From assembly GCA_963667575.2 (NCBI GenBank), contig CAXXHY010000056.1:124001-188000 (forward strand): a stretch of DNA of 64,000 bases, in the 5' to 3' direction. The notes below the pieces were generated by a model. The model did not search any database, was not told where the DNA came from, and saw nothing but the letters and a program-made list of their open reading frames with translations. The first letter of the stretch is position 1. The number at the start of each line of letters is the position of its first letter. Source of the stretch: G963665495 sp963667575. GTDB taxonomy: Bacteria > Desulfobacterota > Desulfovibrionia > Desulfovibrionales > Desulfovibrionaceae. Both the position numbers and the translations under genes were made by a program. Below, piece after piece: positions 17,798 through 26,709 of this stretch.

Positions 17798-19462
17798 ATG
17801 GTAAAAAAATCTCGTATACTCGTCATTGACGATCAGGAGTTCATACGGGAACTCATTTCCGACTATTTGAAAAGCCTCGGACATGATGTGCTGGAAGCTC
17901 CCGACGGCCAAATGGGGCTTGAGATCTTTTTTCGCGAACTCCCCGACATCGTTTTTGTGGACTTGCGTATGCCTATTCTGGACGGCTTGGAAGTGCTGAC
18001 CAGAATCCACCAGGAATTCCATGAAACACCAGTTGTTGTGGTTTCCGGTACAGGACTCATCCAGGACGTCATTCATGCCATGCGCCTCGGCGCCTGGGAC
18101 TACATCACGAAACCCATTGAAGATTTGAACCTCCTTGATCTCAGTTTGGAACGCTGCCTCGAGCGTGCGCGGCTTTTGCGCGAAAATCGTCTGTATCATG
18201 AAAATCTCGAACAGACCGTTTCCCAGCGCACGGAATCACTCCAGGCCGAAATCGCCTACCGCAAAAAAGTGGAAACCGAACTGAAACTGGCCAAAAACAA
18301 GGCCGAGGACGCCAACAGGGCCAAAAGTGAATTTCTTGCCAATATGAGCCATGAAATCCGTACCCCTATGAATGGCGCATTGGGGATGCTGCAACTCCTG
18401 CGGGGAACCAGGCTGAACGCGGAACAGGTCGAATACGTGGACTACTCCATTGAAGCGGCCCACAAAATGCTCGACCTGCTGGGCGACATTCTTGACCTTT
18501 CAAGGATCGAAATCGGTAATTTGGAACTGAATGAAGCGCCTTTCAGGATGCGGGAACTGATCCTGTCCATAGACAAATTTTTCAGCAGAGCGGCCCGGCA
18601 AAAAGGGCTCGAATTATCTTTCATTGTGGAAAAAAACGTTACAGACATACTTGTCGGCGACAGTTCCAAACTCCGCCAGATTCTTTTGAATCTGGTGGGT
18701 AATTCTCTGAAATTTACGGATAAAGGTCGCGTTTCCGTCACGGTCAGCCAATTGACCTCCATTGATACGAACGAACGCCGTCTTCTGTTTACAGTCGCCG
18801 ATACGGGGATCGGCATTCCCGATGACAAGATCAATCTGATTTTCGAGATGTTCACACAAATTGAAAATACCTACACCAAACAATACCAGGGTGCAGGACT
18901 CGGGTTGCGCATTGTCAAAAAAGTAACCGAACTCATGAATGGTTCTTTGGCTGTGGAAAGTGAAGCAAATGTCGGAACCACCATCTATGCCGCATTCAAT
19001 TTCAAAACGGCAACCAGTGCGCCGGAAGTGCTCAAGGAAGACTCGCTGGAGCAGCCTGCCATAACAAAACCGCTACACATTCTCGTGGTCGAGGACGATC
19101 ACATCAGCCGTTTGACTGCCGAGCGCCTGCTCAAAAAACTCGGCCAAACGGTCACAACGGCCCCCAACGGACTTGAAGCCATCAAGCTGATCAAGGCCAA
19201 TGATTTCGACTTGGTTATCATGGACGTTCAAATGCCCGTTATGGACGGCGTGGCCACAACTCAAAAGATCCGAACCGATCCTGAGTTGCAACTAAAGTCC
19301 CGGATTCCCATTGTGGCATTGACGGCGTATGCCATGGCAGGAGACAAAGAACGTTTCCTGGAAAGCGGTTTCAGCGACTACCTGGCAAAACCCGTCAAAC
19401 TGACAAGTCTTGCAACGATAATCAAAAAATTCAGTATGGTTTCTCCTGCCAAGCAGCCTTGA
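17798..19462 (+). CDS. Cytoplasmic hybrid histidine kinase (REC-HisKA-HATPase-REC)
   Basis: 554 residues, no transmembrane segment. Order: receiver 1 with D55 in VDLRMPILDG; a coiled-coil linker (QTVSQRTESLQAEIAYRKKVETEL); HisKA with H185 in MSHEIRTP; HATPase_c with DTGIGIPDD and GAGLGLRI; and a C-terminal receiver with D476 in IMDVQMPVMDG. The N-terminal receiver suggests input from another kinase, placing this protein in a multistep phosphorelay. The last two domains resemble the membrane hybrid kinase at 1522 closely, suggesting shared ancestry. Confidence 0.92.
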   Translation: MVKKSRILVIDDQEFIRELISDYLKSLGHDVLEAPDGQMGLEIFFRELPDIVFVDLRMPILDGLEVLTRIHQEFHETPVVVVSGTGLIQDVIHAMRLGAWDYITKPIEDLNLLDLSLERCLERARLLRENRLYHENLEQTVSQRTESLQAEIAYRKKVETELKLAKNKAEDANRAKSEFLANMSHEIRTPMNGALGMLQLLRGTRLNAEQVEYVDYSIEAAHKMLDLLGDILDLSRIEIGNLELNEAPFRMRELILSIDKFFSRAARQKGLELSFIVEKNVTDILVGDSSKLRQILLNLVGNSLKFTDKGRVSVTVSQLTSIDTNERRLLFTVADTGIGIPDDKINLIFEMFTQIENTYTKQYQGAGLGLRIVKKVTELMNGSLAVESEANVGTTIYAAFNFKTATSAPEVLKEDSLEQPAITKPLHILVVEDDHISRLTAERLLKKLGQTVTTAPNGLEAIKLIKANDFDLVIMDVQMPVMDGVATTQKIRTDPELQLKSRIPIVALTAYAMAGDKERFLESGFSDYLAKPVKLTSLATIIKKFSMVSPAKQP

Positions 19463-19950
19463 AAGCCCCCACGATCACATCACTCCTTTGCACATTTTCC
19501 GGTCAAAGTCCCTCATTCCGATTTTCGACTACAAGCCAAAGCTCATCGGAATAATTCCATGCCCTCCCCAATTTTCCGCCATCTTCCACAGAAAACTCTA
19601 TATATCAGAATATTACAAGCAGGATCAGCATCCGGACAGCTTCAAGTTGTCTTGAAAATGAAACAAAGGTTGACCAGACTCTGCTGCAAATAGTAGTATC
19701 CATCAACATAGGATTGAACTTCAACCAAGCAGAATATTTGTGAATTACAGACAAACTCAGGAGCGCGTAATTTCATACCTTCTTAATGCTTGCTATACGT
19801 ATTTTTTGAATATATTTTTTGAAAAGACTAATTTTTATATTTTATTAAAAAATTCATCATAAAAATTATAACACAATAATCCTGTTTTTTTGATTTTATA
19901 TTAGTATTACAATTCTATTCTTTGCAAAATCCGACAAGGAGAGTCGCATA
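19463..19950. other. Intergenic region upstream of two-gene unit
   Basis: 488 bases with no supported gene. The last 150 bases are A/T-rich and end in a strong AAGGAGAG ribosome-binding site before the ATG at 19951. Promoters for the two-gene unit should be here; none was pinned down. Confidence 0.5.
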
Positions 19951-20184
19951 ATGGATGTACCAGCAAAATCCAACAGAACCTGGATAGATGTTGTAACTGG
20001 TAAAAAAAGCTACAACTTAAAATTTCTTGCTGCAAAGATTTTACTAGGGAGAGTCATACGATCTGTAGAAAGTAATCCTAGCGATGAAAATATCAACGCT
20101 GCCATTGATCAATTGCGCAATATTTACATGAAAAATACTGATATTGCGGCAGTTCAAGATGATTTAAAAACCATATTCGGCTAG
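19951..20184 (+). CDS. Small protein of unknown function
   Basis: 77 residues, no transmembrane segment or signal peptide. Sequence is mixed alpha-helical (FLAAKILLGRVIRSVE, ENINAAIDQLRNIYMK). AAGGAGAG precedes the ATG. It ends 8 bases before the next gene, whose AGGAGG overlaps the intervening gap, so the two genes form one unit. No family recognised. Confidence 0.6.
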   Translation: MDVPAKSNRTWIDVVTGKKSYNLKFLAAKILLGRVIRSVESNPSDENINAAIDQLRNIYMKNTDIAAVQDDLKTIFG

Positions 20185-20192
20185 GAGGAACA

Positions 20193-21197
20193 ATGCATCA
20201 GAAAATCATGACTGCCGCTGAAGTTAAAGACTTGATCGAGCAAAAGAAAACTCTTCTGGTCGCCGGCGATGAAGCAATCCTGGCCGAATTGCCCAAAGGA
20301 AATTGGATCGGAGGAACCATCCCCTATTTCATCACACATGAAAATGGCGGCATTATTTCCCGTGACAAAATTTTCGTTACCGACGTGAGTCCGGTGGTTT
20401 CATCTGTTTTCATAAAGCAGTATGACGCAGATACCATTAAAAATGTTTATCTGGATGGACCGGATAACGGTTTCAGCATAATCATAATTCCATCAGTAAG
20501 CCGCACGCACCTCAGCTTTGCCATGAACAGTCCCACCTACGAAAACTTCGGAGTGCATCCTCTCATCGGCTGGATAAGCGGCGTCCATCTGGAGGATCTG
20601 GGCCAGAAAGACCCCAAAATTTTCAACGGACAGACCAGTGAGGCCCTTTCCGAAGGTGCCCTTGTGCTCCAGGCCACCCTTCCCCCTGGCATGGTTGCCG
20701 AGGTCGGCATCGTCAACCCCTTCCAACAGGGCGACGGCGACATACTGCGTTTCGAGCAAGACGGATTTTCAGTCAAGGATGTTCTGGTCAACGGCAAAAA
20801 ACGTAATTTTGCCCAGTACATGATCGAAAACAAACTGGATATCCGCCTTCCACTGGTAGCTGATTATTATGGCGTCATGATCAACACGAGCATTCAGGGC
20901 ATAGATGATTCCACAGGTGAAGTGCAACTTTATGCGCCTGTATTCAAGGACATACTGTACAAACACGCCAAGCCGGTGGACAACTATGTTGAAGCGTTTC
21001 AAACCCAGCTGCACAGTAATGACACCATTGACCAGACGCAGATTGCCTTCTCGTGCAACTGCATCCTCAATTACCTGTACTCGGAACTCGAAGGCAAAAA
21101 AACCGAACCGTTTGCAGGCCCCGTCACCTTTGGTGAAATTGCCTACCAACTGGTGAACCAGACACTCGCCTATCTCACAATCCATCCCGGACAATAA
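20193..21197 (+). CDS. FIST-like (DUF6976-type) cytosolic protein
   Basis: 334 residues, no signal peptide or membrane helix. The C-terminal part (IAFSCNCILNYLYSELEGK ... FGEIAYQLVNQT) resembles the end of FIST sensory proteins; assignment is from memory of the family and tentative. TAGGAGGA sits just upstream of the ATG. It is paired with the 77-residue gene before it and followed by a strong bidirectional terminator. A sensing role coupled to the nearby hybrid kinase is possible but unproven. Confidence 0.5.
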   Translation: MHQKIMTAAEVKDLIEQKKTLLVAGDEAILAELPKGNWIGGTIPYFITHENGGIISRDKIFVTDVSPVVSSVFIKQYDADTIKNVYLDGPDNGFSIIIIPSVSRTHLSFAMNSPTYENFGVHPLIGWISGVHLEDLGQKDPKIFNGQTSEALSEGALVLQATLPPGMVAEVGIVNPFQQGDGDILRFEQDGFSVKDVLVNGKKRNFAQYMIENKLDIRLPLVADYYGVMINTSIQGIDDSTGEVQLYAPVFKDILYKHAKPVDNYVEAFQTQLHSNDTIDQTQIAFSCNCILNYLYSELEGKKTEPFAGPVTFGEIAYQLVNQTLAYLTIHPGQ

Positions 21198-21247
21198 TAC
21201 GGGCCAGCAATGGGCAGGCTCCGCAGCTTGCCAAACATCAAGAAAAA

Positions 21248-21279
21248 GGGGTTGCTTCTTTTCAGAAGCAACCCCAAAA
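21248..21279. terminator. Bidirectional terminator; probable original terminator of tRNA-Leu
   Basis: A perfect 12-bp stem GGGGTTGCTTCT/AGAAGCAACCCC (21248-21259 and 21264-21275) with a 4-nt loop, five A residues on each side. On the plus strand it ends the FIST-like gene. On the minus strand it lies just beyond the left att copy, so before integration it would have followed tRNA-Leu directly. Confidence 0.85.
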
Positions 21280-21285
21280 ATTTGG

Positions 21286-21302
21286 TGGTGCCGAAGGGGA
21301 GA
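21286..21302 (+). repeat. attL core (17-bp copy of tRNA-Leu 3' end)
   Basis: TGGTGCCGAAGGGGAGA, identical to 63144-63160 where it forms the CCA end, acceptor-stem strand and part of the T arm of tRNA-Leu. Bases before the core (AATTTGG) also resemble the bases before the right copy, offset by three. Confidence 0.9.
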
Positions 21303-21344
21303 TTCTAAACCACATGAATTGTAATAGGTTGAAATGGCTGGAAG

Positions 21345-21373
21345 TTGACTACCACCCTAGCCCCTGCTAAGAA
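21345..21373 (+). promoter_or_regulatory. Putative sigma70-type promoter for integrase 1
   Basis: TTGACT (21345-21350), 17-base spacer, TAAGAA (21368-21373), about 60 bases upstream of the integrase 1 start. Inside the phage, just right of attL. Confidence 0.45.
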
Positions 21374-21435
21374 AACTAAGGCACTTTTATAGTGATCATT
21401 GTGGATTAATTTTCAAGAAAAAAGGGGTTTCAAGC

Positions 21436-23088
21436 ATGGCAAAACACAACCACCTATACAAGCAAAAAGCATCAAAATTTTACTATTTCAGACGCCGCAT
21501 ACCGAACGACCTGCAAGAGGCCTACGGTAAAAAGTGGATACAATTTTCGCTGAAAACCTCAGACATAAAAGAAGCGGTTTCAAAAGTGCATATTGAAACG
21601 CTTAGATATGACCACGAGTTTGCCGAGAAGCGCAGACAGTTAAACAGTGAACTCGTTTCTGTCCTTGCTGAAACGGAAGTGGAACGCATCGTTGCGCATT
21701 GGCTTTATAACGTGCTCCATGAAGACGAGCAAATACGCCTATCCAACATCCAAGGAACACAATTCGATTTGATGAATGAACTGTTATTTGAAGAGGATGC
21801 AAAACTACGTGACGCATTGACAAACGGCAGGTTACAGGTTGTGGAATCAGAACTAAATGAATTGATTGCAGATACAGGCATACGCATAGCACACAACAGT
21901 CACGCATATAATCAACTGGCGGTTGCCCTGCTTAAAACCATGATAAAAACAATCGGATTAATACGGCAGCGTCAACAAGGTATCCCGGTGGACACACCAC
22001 CGAAGCCGATAAAATTACGCCCGGAAATTGTATCCTACAAAGAAGGCGCGCCGACCCTGCGCCAGCTTCATACGCTATGGGCAGAAGAGCACACAAGAGC
22101 GGGAGGTGCAGAACGTACAATCAACGAGTTCGGCACAGCCGCCCGCCGCTTCAGTGAATTTTTCGGAGACATCCCAGTAAATGAGATCACGAAAAAGCAC
22201 GTACGTGAATTTAAAGATTTTATGCTGCGTTATCCGGCCCATGTTTCCGGTGACATGCGCCAAATGACGGCACCACAATTGATAGAAATCAGCGACGCCA
22301 CCCCCGGTTTACGTGTTCTTTCCCCGGCAACTGTCAACGATAAAATGCTAGGAGGCATTAGCGCTATACTGGCATGGGGAGAGGAGAACGCATACCTAGA
22401 CTACAACCCCGCCTCAAAAGTCAAAGTGAAAGCCGCAAAGGTTTCTAAGACAGTCCGTCTACCTTATTCCGTTGACGATCTGAATAAAATCTTTCAGTTC
22501 CCCATCTACACGCAAGACGAACGGCCAGACGCAGCAGGAGGAGAAGCAGCAAAATGGATTCCCCTAATAGCTGCATTCACAGGCGCACGGCTGGAGGAAA
22601 TAGGGCAATTGCTTGTTGACGACATAAAAAACGAGCAAGGCGTCCTGTTCTTCGACTTAAAAGTTGCAGTAGAAGGAGGACAGCGAAGAAAGACAGAAAG
22701 CTCGAAACGTAGAATACCTATTCACTCCAGGCTGATCGAATGCGGATTGCTCGAATATGCCAAGGAAATGAAAAAGCAAGGTAGAAAACGCTTGTTTCCT
22801 GACTTGCCTTACTATAAAGGAAAATGCACAATCAGCTGGTCAAAATGGTGGGGAAGATACGCCAGGATGCACGGAAATTTTGGACGTGAAAAAGTGTTCC
22901 ATAGTTTCCGCCACGCCTTCAAAGATGGTTTGCGAGAGGGAGGCGTCCAGGAAGAAATCAGCGACGCATTGACAGGACACGCGACACATTCAGAAGGTCG
23001 CAAATATGGGGGAGAATATCCGTTACAACGTTTGCACGAAGGGATAGAAAAACTTTCGTACCCTGGTTTAATCCTTCCTAAAGAATAA
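21436..23088 (+). CDS. Tyrosine recombinase integrase 1 (left end)
   Basis: 550 residues, larger than the usual 330-420. N-terminal part resembles the DUF6538-type opening of some integrases (YYFRRRIPNDLQEAYGKKWIQFSLKTSD); a core-binding domain follows (about 200-300) and the catalytic domain fills the C-terminus. Catalytic residues are all visible: R385 in TGARLEEI, H489 and R492 in HSFRH, H515 in TGHAT and nucleophile Y524 nine residues later. AAGGGG precedes the ATG. It lies 134 bases from attL and is followed by a terminator. It should carry out integration and/or excision at tRNA-Leu. Its division of work with the second integrase at the right end is unknown. Confidence 0.9.
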   Translation: MAKHNHLYKQKASKFYYFRRRIPNDLQEAYGKKWIQFSLKTSDIKEAVSKVHIETLRYDHEFAEKRRQLNSELVSVLAETEVERIVAHWLYNVLHEDEQIRLSNIQGTQFDLMNELLFEEDAKLRDALTNGRLQVVESELNELIADTGIRIAHNSHAYNQLAVALLKTMIKTIGLIRQRQQGIPVDTPPKPIKLRPEIVSYKEGAPTLRQLHTLWAEEHTRAGGAERTINEFGTAARRFSEFFGDIPVNEITKKHVREFKDFMLRYPAHVSGDMRQMTAPQLIEISDATPGLRVLSPATVNDKMLGGISAILAWGEENAYLDYNPASKVKVKAAKVSKTVRLPYSVDDLNKIFQFPIYTQDERPDAAGGEAAKWIPLIAAFTGARLEEIGQLLVDDIKNEQGVLFFDLKVAVEGGQRRKTESSKRRIPIHSRLIECGLLEYAKEMKKQGRKRLFPDLPYYKGKCTISWSKWWGRYARMHGNFGREKVFHSFRHAFKDGLREGGVQEEISDALTGHATHSEGRKYGGEYPLQRLHEGIEKLSYPGLILPKE

Positions 23089-23127
23089 AATATTCCAGTT
23101 TTTACATAGTATTGCGAAGTAGAAGAG

Positions 23128-23147
23128 GCCTGTAAAACAGGCTTTTT
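23128..23147 (+). terminator. Rho-independent terminator after integrase 1
   Basis: Stem GCCTGT/ACAGGC (23128-23133 and 23137-23142) with a 3-nt loop and five T residues. It separates integrase 1 from the RNA polymerase gene. Confidence 0.75.
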
Positions 23148-23167
23148 CTATGCCTTTTCATTGCGGC

Positions 23168-23208
23168 TTGTCGTAACGAGAACTCAGAACAAAAACCCGT
23201 TACGACAA
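23168..23208 (+). repeat. 11-bp inverted repeat abutting phage promoter 1
   Basis: TTGTCGTAACG (23168-23178) and its exact reverse complement CGTTACGACAA (23198-23208) with a 19-base loop. The right arm runs into the first phage-type promoter. It could be an operator, a transcript-processing hairpin or part of a duplicated promoter module; a diverged form of the sequence precedes promoter 3 after the RNA polymerase gene. Confidence 0.6.
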
Positions 23209-23230
23209 TTAACCCCCACTAGTAAAGGAA
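23207..23230 (+). promoter_or_regulatory. Phage RNA polymerase promoter 1 (T3-like)
   Basis: AATTAACCCCCACTAGTAAA, matching the T3 phage promoter core AATTAACCCTCACTAAAG except at the start region. By alignment +1 would be near 23224. First of seven copies in the prophage. Confidence 0.8.
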
Positions 23231-23267
23231 CCAAAACTTTTTGGCCGACTAGTGACGACCTCTTTTT

Positions 23268-23291
23268 AATTAGCCCCCACTTGAGGGGAAC
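23268..23291 (+). promoter_or_regulatory. Phage RNA polymerase promoter 2 (variant)
   Basis: AATTAGCCCCCACTTGAGGG: the core CCCCCACT is kept but A at the sixth position is G and the start region differs. It lies just before the ribosome-binding site of the RNA polymerase gene, allowing self-stimulated transcription. Confidence 0.65.
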
Positions 23292-23308
23292 CCGAAGGAG
23301 CAAGAGCG

Positions 23309-25789
23309 GTGGAAAAAATAGTGGAAAGAGAAGTGGAACAAGGGATAGAGGAACAGGTCAAACTGGAAAAAGAAATGCAAGCCAGGGGAAGCGAGATCTA
23401 CTTTTCTCAGATCAAAAAAAGTGAAATGAAAGGACGGATCTCATCCAACGACTACGGACAAGCCATAGCATCAACAGCCATTCCAAAAGTAGCAGAAGCC
23501 ATTGAAGCCTTCATGGTAAAAGGCGCACACAAAGCGGGGAAAAGACACGCTGCTATCAAGTATTTGAAAATGATTGATTCCAATGTAGCCGCGTATATCG
23601 CATTAAAAACGTTGCTTGATAGCATGATACCTGAAAAACTCATCCAAAACACTGCAATACGCATCGGATCAGCGATAGAAGTTGAATGTAAACTCACAAA
23701 ATACGAAAAAGAGGATAAAAAATCATATAGGAATGCAGCAAAAAAAGCCAAAGACTTCACGACCACATACAGAAAGACGCGGGTTTTATCCCATTTCATG
23801 ATAATAAACGGCATTGAATGGGAAGCATGGAAAAAAACAACAAAATTGCATTTAGGCATCGCTCTTATTGATATTGTCATCAAAGCCACAGGACTATTTG
23901 AAATGGTGACAATAAAGCGCGGCGTTATTCTCCAGATGACACCGAAGTGTATTGCATGGATAGACAGGAGAAAAGAAAAGAGCGCCCTATTTTCACCATC
24001 ATTAATGCCGTGCGTCATACCACCGAAACCATGGACCAGCCCACGAGAAGGAGGATACTATACAGCGTATGTGCCACCGTTAAAGCTGGTAAAGACACGC
24101 TCAAACGAATATATCGAAGAGCTAACCAATCAGGACATGCCGACAGTCTACACAGCCGTAAACGCACTGCAAAATACAGCGTTCAAAATCAACCGCCCTG
24201 TTTTCGAAACTATGCAAGCGATGTGGAAAGCAAACACGACGCACGGAGTTATGCCAGAGCAAGACGATGAAGACATACCACTTGCTCCAATTATGCCGGA
24301 AGATAGGGAAAGCTGGACAGAAGCACAAAAGCAAACGCTGAAAGAATGGAAATACATTGCCCGCCAGATTCAAACCAAAAACCATGCCCAGGCCTCGAAG
24401 CGCTTGCAGATCAGCCAGACAATACATGTTGCAGAGCGTTATCTTGATTATGAAAAGATATATTTTCCGTACCAATTAGATTTCAGAGGGAGGATTTACG
24501 CTGTACCAAAATTCTTGAACCCCCAGGGCAACGATCCGGCCAAAGCGTTGCTTACTTTCGCAGAAGGAAAAGCCCTGGAGACACAGGAGGCTGTACGCTG
24601 GCTTGCAGTCCAAGGCGCAAACGTTTGGGGAGAGGATAAATGCTCATTGGATGACCGCTATAAATGGGTGAAAGAAAATGAAAACATGATCCTAGAAATT
24701 GCGATGCACCCGCTTGATGTGCTGGACTGGACCAGAGCGGATAAACCTTGGCAGTTCCTAGCTTTTTGTTTTGATTGGTTAGGATATAAGCGCGAAGGCC
24801 TTGCCTTTAAAAGCTGTTTACCGATAGCGATGGACGGGACATGCAACGGTTTGCAAATCTTTTCCCTCATTTTGAAAGATGCCGTGGGAGGTGCAGCCGT
24901 GGGACTGGTCCCCATGGATAAGCCAGCAGACATTTATCAGACAGTTGCAGATAAAACCATAAGCAAACTTGAGAAGCTACTCACAACCGAAGAGGATGAA
25001 GAAAGGAAAAAGTTTACAAATGAATGGTTGTCTTTCGGGATAACACGCGCAGGTTGTAAGAGACAGGTAATGGTTTTGCCATACGGAGGAACGCGCAATT
25101 CATGCCGTGAGTATACGGAAGAATACATCAGAACGCGCATGGAGAAGCACAGAGGCCCCGGCCCAATCCATCCTTGGGGAGACAAGCTGTTACAGCCTTC
25201 CCGCTTCTTGTCTGAAATCATCTGGCAAGCAATGTGTGAAACTGTGATAGCCGCCCGTACTGCAATGGACTGGCTCCAAGCCGTTGCGCGTATCGTTGCA
25301 AAAGAAGGCCTTCCAGTTACCTGGACGTCGCCAGTAGGCTTTCCAGTGCTCCAGGCGTACCACGAGACGGAAAAACTAAGGGTGTATACAAAACTGGGTG
25401 ACGGTGTACGCTTGCGGCTAACATTAGCAAAAGACACGCTGAAAGTTGACCGCCGAAAACAAACCAACGGAATCAGCCCTAATTTTGTGCATAGCCTCGA
25501 CGCAGCCGCGTTAATGAAAACGGTGGAGACGGCGAAGGAAAAAGGCATAGACAATTTTGCCATGATACATGATTCGTACGGCACACATGCCGCTCTGGCG
25601 GCAAAGCTTGCGCGAATACTCCGGGAGGTCTTTGTGTCCTTATTTACGCAACACGATGTTTTAACAGATTTCAAAAACGCGGTAATAAAGGTCCTTGATG
25701 AAGCGGATATTGAGAAACTACCGCCCATACCAAAACAAGGCACGCTGGACATAGAAAAGGTTTTAGAATCGACGTATTTTTTTGCCTAA
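23309..25789 (+). CDS. T7-like single-subunit DNA-directed RNA polymerase
   Basis: 826 residues (T7: 883), probably transcribing the phage middle and late genes. Catalytic residues are present: D509 in MDGTCNGLQ (T7 D537), K584 and Y592 in CKRQVMVLPYGG (K631, Y639) and D755 in MIHDSYGTHA (D812). The specificity loop follows GFPVLQAYHETEK: by ungapped alignment R691 and R701 match T7 R746 and R756, Y693 replaces N748 and R703 replaces Q758. Initiation is at GTG 23309, with AAGGAG 9 bases upstream; no ATG is available near the family N-terminus. Two phage-type promoters precede it and two follow it. The amidase at 28014 is of the T7 lysozyme type that restrains such polymerases. Confidence 0.96.
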   Translation: MEKIVEREVEQGIEEQVKLEKEMQARGSEIYFSQIKKSEMKGRISSNDYGQAIASTAIPKVAEAIEAFMVKGAHKAGKRHAAIKYLKMIDSNVAAYIALKTLLDSMIPEKLIQNTAIRIGSAIEVECKLTKYEKEDKKSYRNAAKKAKDFTTTYRKTRVLSHFMIINGIEWEAWKKTTKLHLGIALIDIVIKATGLFEMVTIKRGVILQMTPKCIAWIDRRKEKSALFSPSLMPCVIPPKPWTSPREGGYYTAYVPPLKLVKTRSNEYIEELTNQDMPTVYTAVNALQNTAFKINRPVFETMQAMWKANTTHGVMPEQDDEDIPLAPIMPEDRESWTEAQKQTLKEWKYIARQIQTKNHAQASKRLQISQTIHVAERYLDYEKIYFPYQLDFRGRIYAVPKFLNPQGNDPAKALLTFAEGKALETQEAVRWLAVQGANVWGEDKCSLDDRYKWVKENENMILEIAMHPLDVLDWTRADKPWQFLAFCFDWLGYKREGLAFKSCLPIAMDGTCNGLQIFSLILKDAVGGAAVGLVPMDKPADIYQTVADKTISKLEKLLTTEEDEERKKFTNEWLSFGITRAGCKRQVMVLPYGGTRNSCREYTEEYIRTRMEKHRGPGPIHPWGDKLLQPSRFLSEIIWQAMCETVIAARTAMDWLQAVARIVAKEGLPVTWTSPVGFPVLQAYHETEKLRVYTKLGDGVRLRLTLAKDTLKVDRRKQTNGISPNFVHSLDAAALMKTVETAKEKGIDNFAMIHDSYGTHAALAAKLARILREVFVSLFTQHDVLTDFKNAVIKVLDEADIEKLPPIPKQGTLDIEKVLESTYFFA

Positions 25790-25825
25790 TCATAACGAGT
25801 TTTCAGAATGAGAACCAAAGAGGAG

Positions 25826-25849
25826 AATTAACCCCCACTAGTAAAGGAA
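25826..25849 (+). promoter_or_regulatory. Phage RNA polymerase promoter 3
   Basis: AATTAACCCCCACTAGTAAA, +1 near 25843. First of two tandem copies of a 36-base unit directly after the RNA polymerase gene. Confidence 0.8.
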
Positions 25850-25862
25850 ACAAAACTTTTTG

Positions 25863-25885
25863 ATTAACCCCCACTAGTAAAGGAA
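25863..25885 (+). promoter_or_regulatory. Phage RNA polymerase promoter 4
   Basis: ATTAACCCCCACTAGTAAA, +1 near 25879, 36 bases after promoter 3 and part of the same tandem duplication. It drives the small-gene and DNA-replication block. Confidence 0.8.
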
Positions 25886-25920
25886 ACAAAACTTTCAGCG
25901 CAAGGAGAACAAAAAGAAAA

Positions 25921-26184
25921 ATGAATCGTGACCTTTTCATGAATGCGGATCTTAAACAGACCGCACTTGCAACCATGGCAACCATTGATGCCTTGCAAAG
26001 CAAACCACAGCATACCCAACTGGCCGCTATTTCAGCGGCCTTTTTGCTTTTGGTGGAGCAGACAGACATCACCCTGGCGGAGGTCATCGGCGCAGCTCGA
26101 AACATGATGAACACAGCGGAAGGAAAGCGGCCCGAATTTTTGGCCGTTGCTGACTACCTCAAACACGAACTTTTAAACAAGTAG
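25921..26184 (+). CDS. Small phage protein, unknown function
   Basis: 87 residues, helical, no membrane segment despite one Ala-rich stretch (TQLAAISAAFLLLVEQ). First gene after tandem promoters 3 and 4, with AAGGAG upstream, so it should be strongly expressed early in the middle phase. No family recognised. Confidence 0.65.
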   Translation: MNRDLFMNADLKQTALATMATIDALQSKPQHTQLAAISAAFLLLVEQTDITLAEVIGAARNMMNTAEGKRPEFLAVADYLKHELLNK

Positions 26185-26194
26185 GAAGGAAGAA

Positions 26195-26479
26195 ATGCAC
26201 ACAGCCACTTTCAACATTACGGTAACGATGCCTTTTGAAAGCGTTGCCGACATTAAAGACGCCATGACAGTGATTGACGCGATCTATGATGAATGCCTTG
26301 AACACGTAGATTCTGACAATGTTCAGTGCAGCAACGTTGAAATCAGCGAAAAGATTGAAACAGTCAAAGAAAAACCCATTGTAAAAGCATGCGGTAACTG
26401 TGCTTTTGCAAAGGTTAACGTGCGTTTATTGCCCTGTTCTGTCTGTTCATTCTGCGATCAATGGGAGCCGAAAGCATGA
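26195..26479 (+). CDS. Small Cys-rich phage protein
   Basis: 94 residues. The C-terminal third has CGNC and CSVCSFCDQW motifs that could bind zinc; the N-terminal part is a beta-rich segment (TATFNITVTMPFESVADIKDA). AGGAAGGAAG precedes the ATG. Its stop overlaps the next gene's start (ATGA). Function unknown. Confidence 0.65.
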   Translation: MHTATFNITVTMPFESVADIKDAMTVIDAIYDECLEHVDSDNVQCSNVEISEKIETVKEKPIVKACGNCAFAKVNVRLLPCSVCSFCDQWEPKA

Positions 26480-26709
26480 ATGGACGTAAAGCAAGAGCAC
26501 TCAGGAAGCTTGTATACGACACTGAATCCCATCGTGACCGCCAATACTGCACTACTACAATTCATACGAAATATGTTGAAATCCCTGTACGGCCCAGGAT
26601 GTTGAACCCTGACGGAACCATCAGAACGGCCCCCTACAGCTACACAACGCGCACACTCAAAGCTGACAAAAAAAGGATCATGTATCAATGGCTGAAAAAG
26701 ACCGTCTGA
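26476..26709 (+). CDS. Small basic phage protein
   Basis: 77 residues from the ATG at 26476, which overlaps the previous stop by ATGA and has GGGAG upstream. Rich in Arg/Lys/Tyr (RKARALRKLVYD, TTRTLKADKKRIMYQWLKK), consistent with nucleic-acid contact. No family recognised. Confidence 0.6.
   Translation: MNGRKARALRKLVYDTESHRDRQYCTTTIHTKYVEIPVRPRMLNPDGTIRTAPYSYTTRTLKADKKRIMYQWLKKTV

Noticed and set aside
23452..24018. Long minus-strand frames inside the RNA polymerase and other phage genes
   Set aside because: They mirror well-supported plus-strand genes, lack ribosome-binding sites and run against the uniform gene direction.
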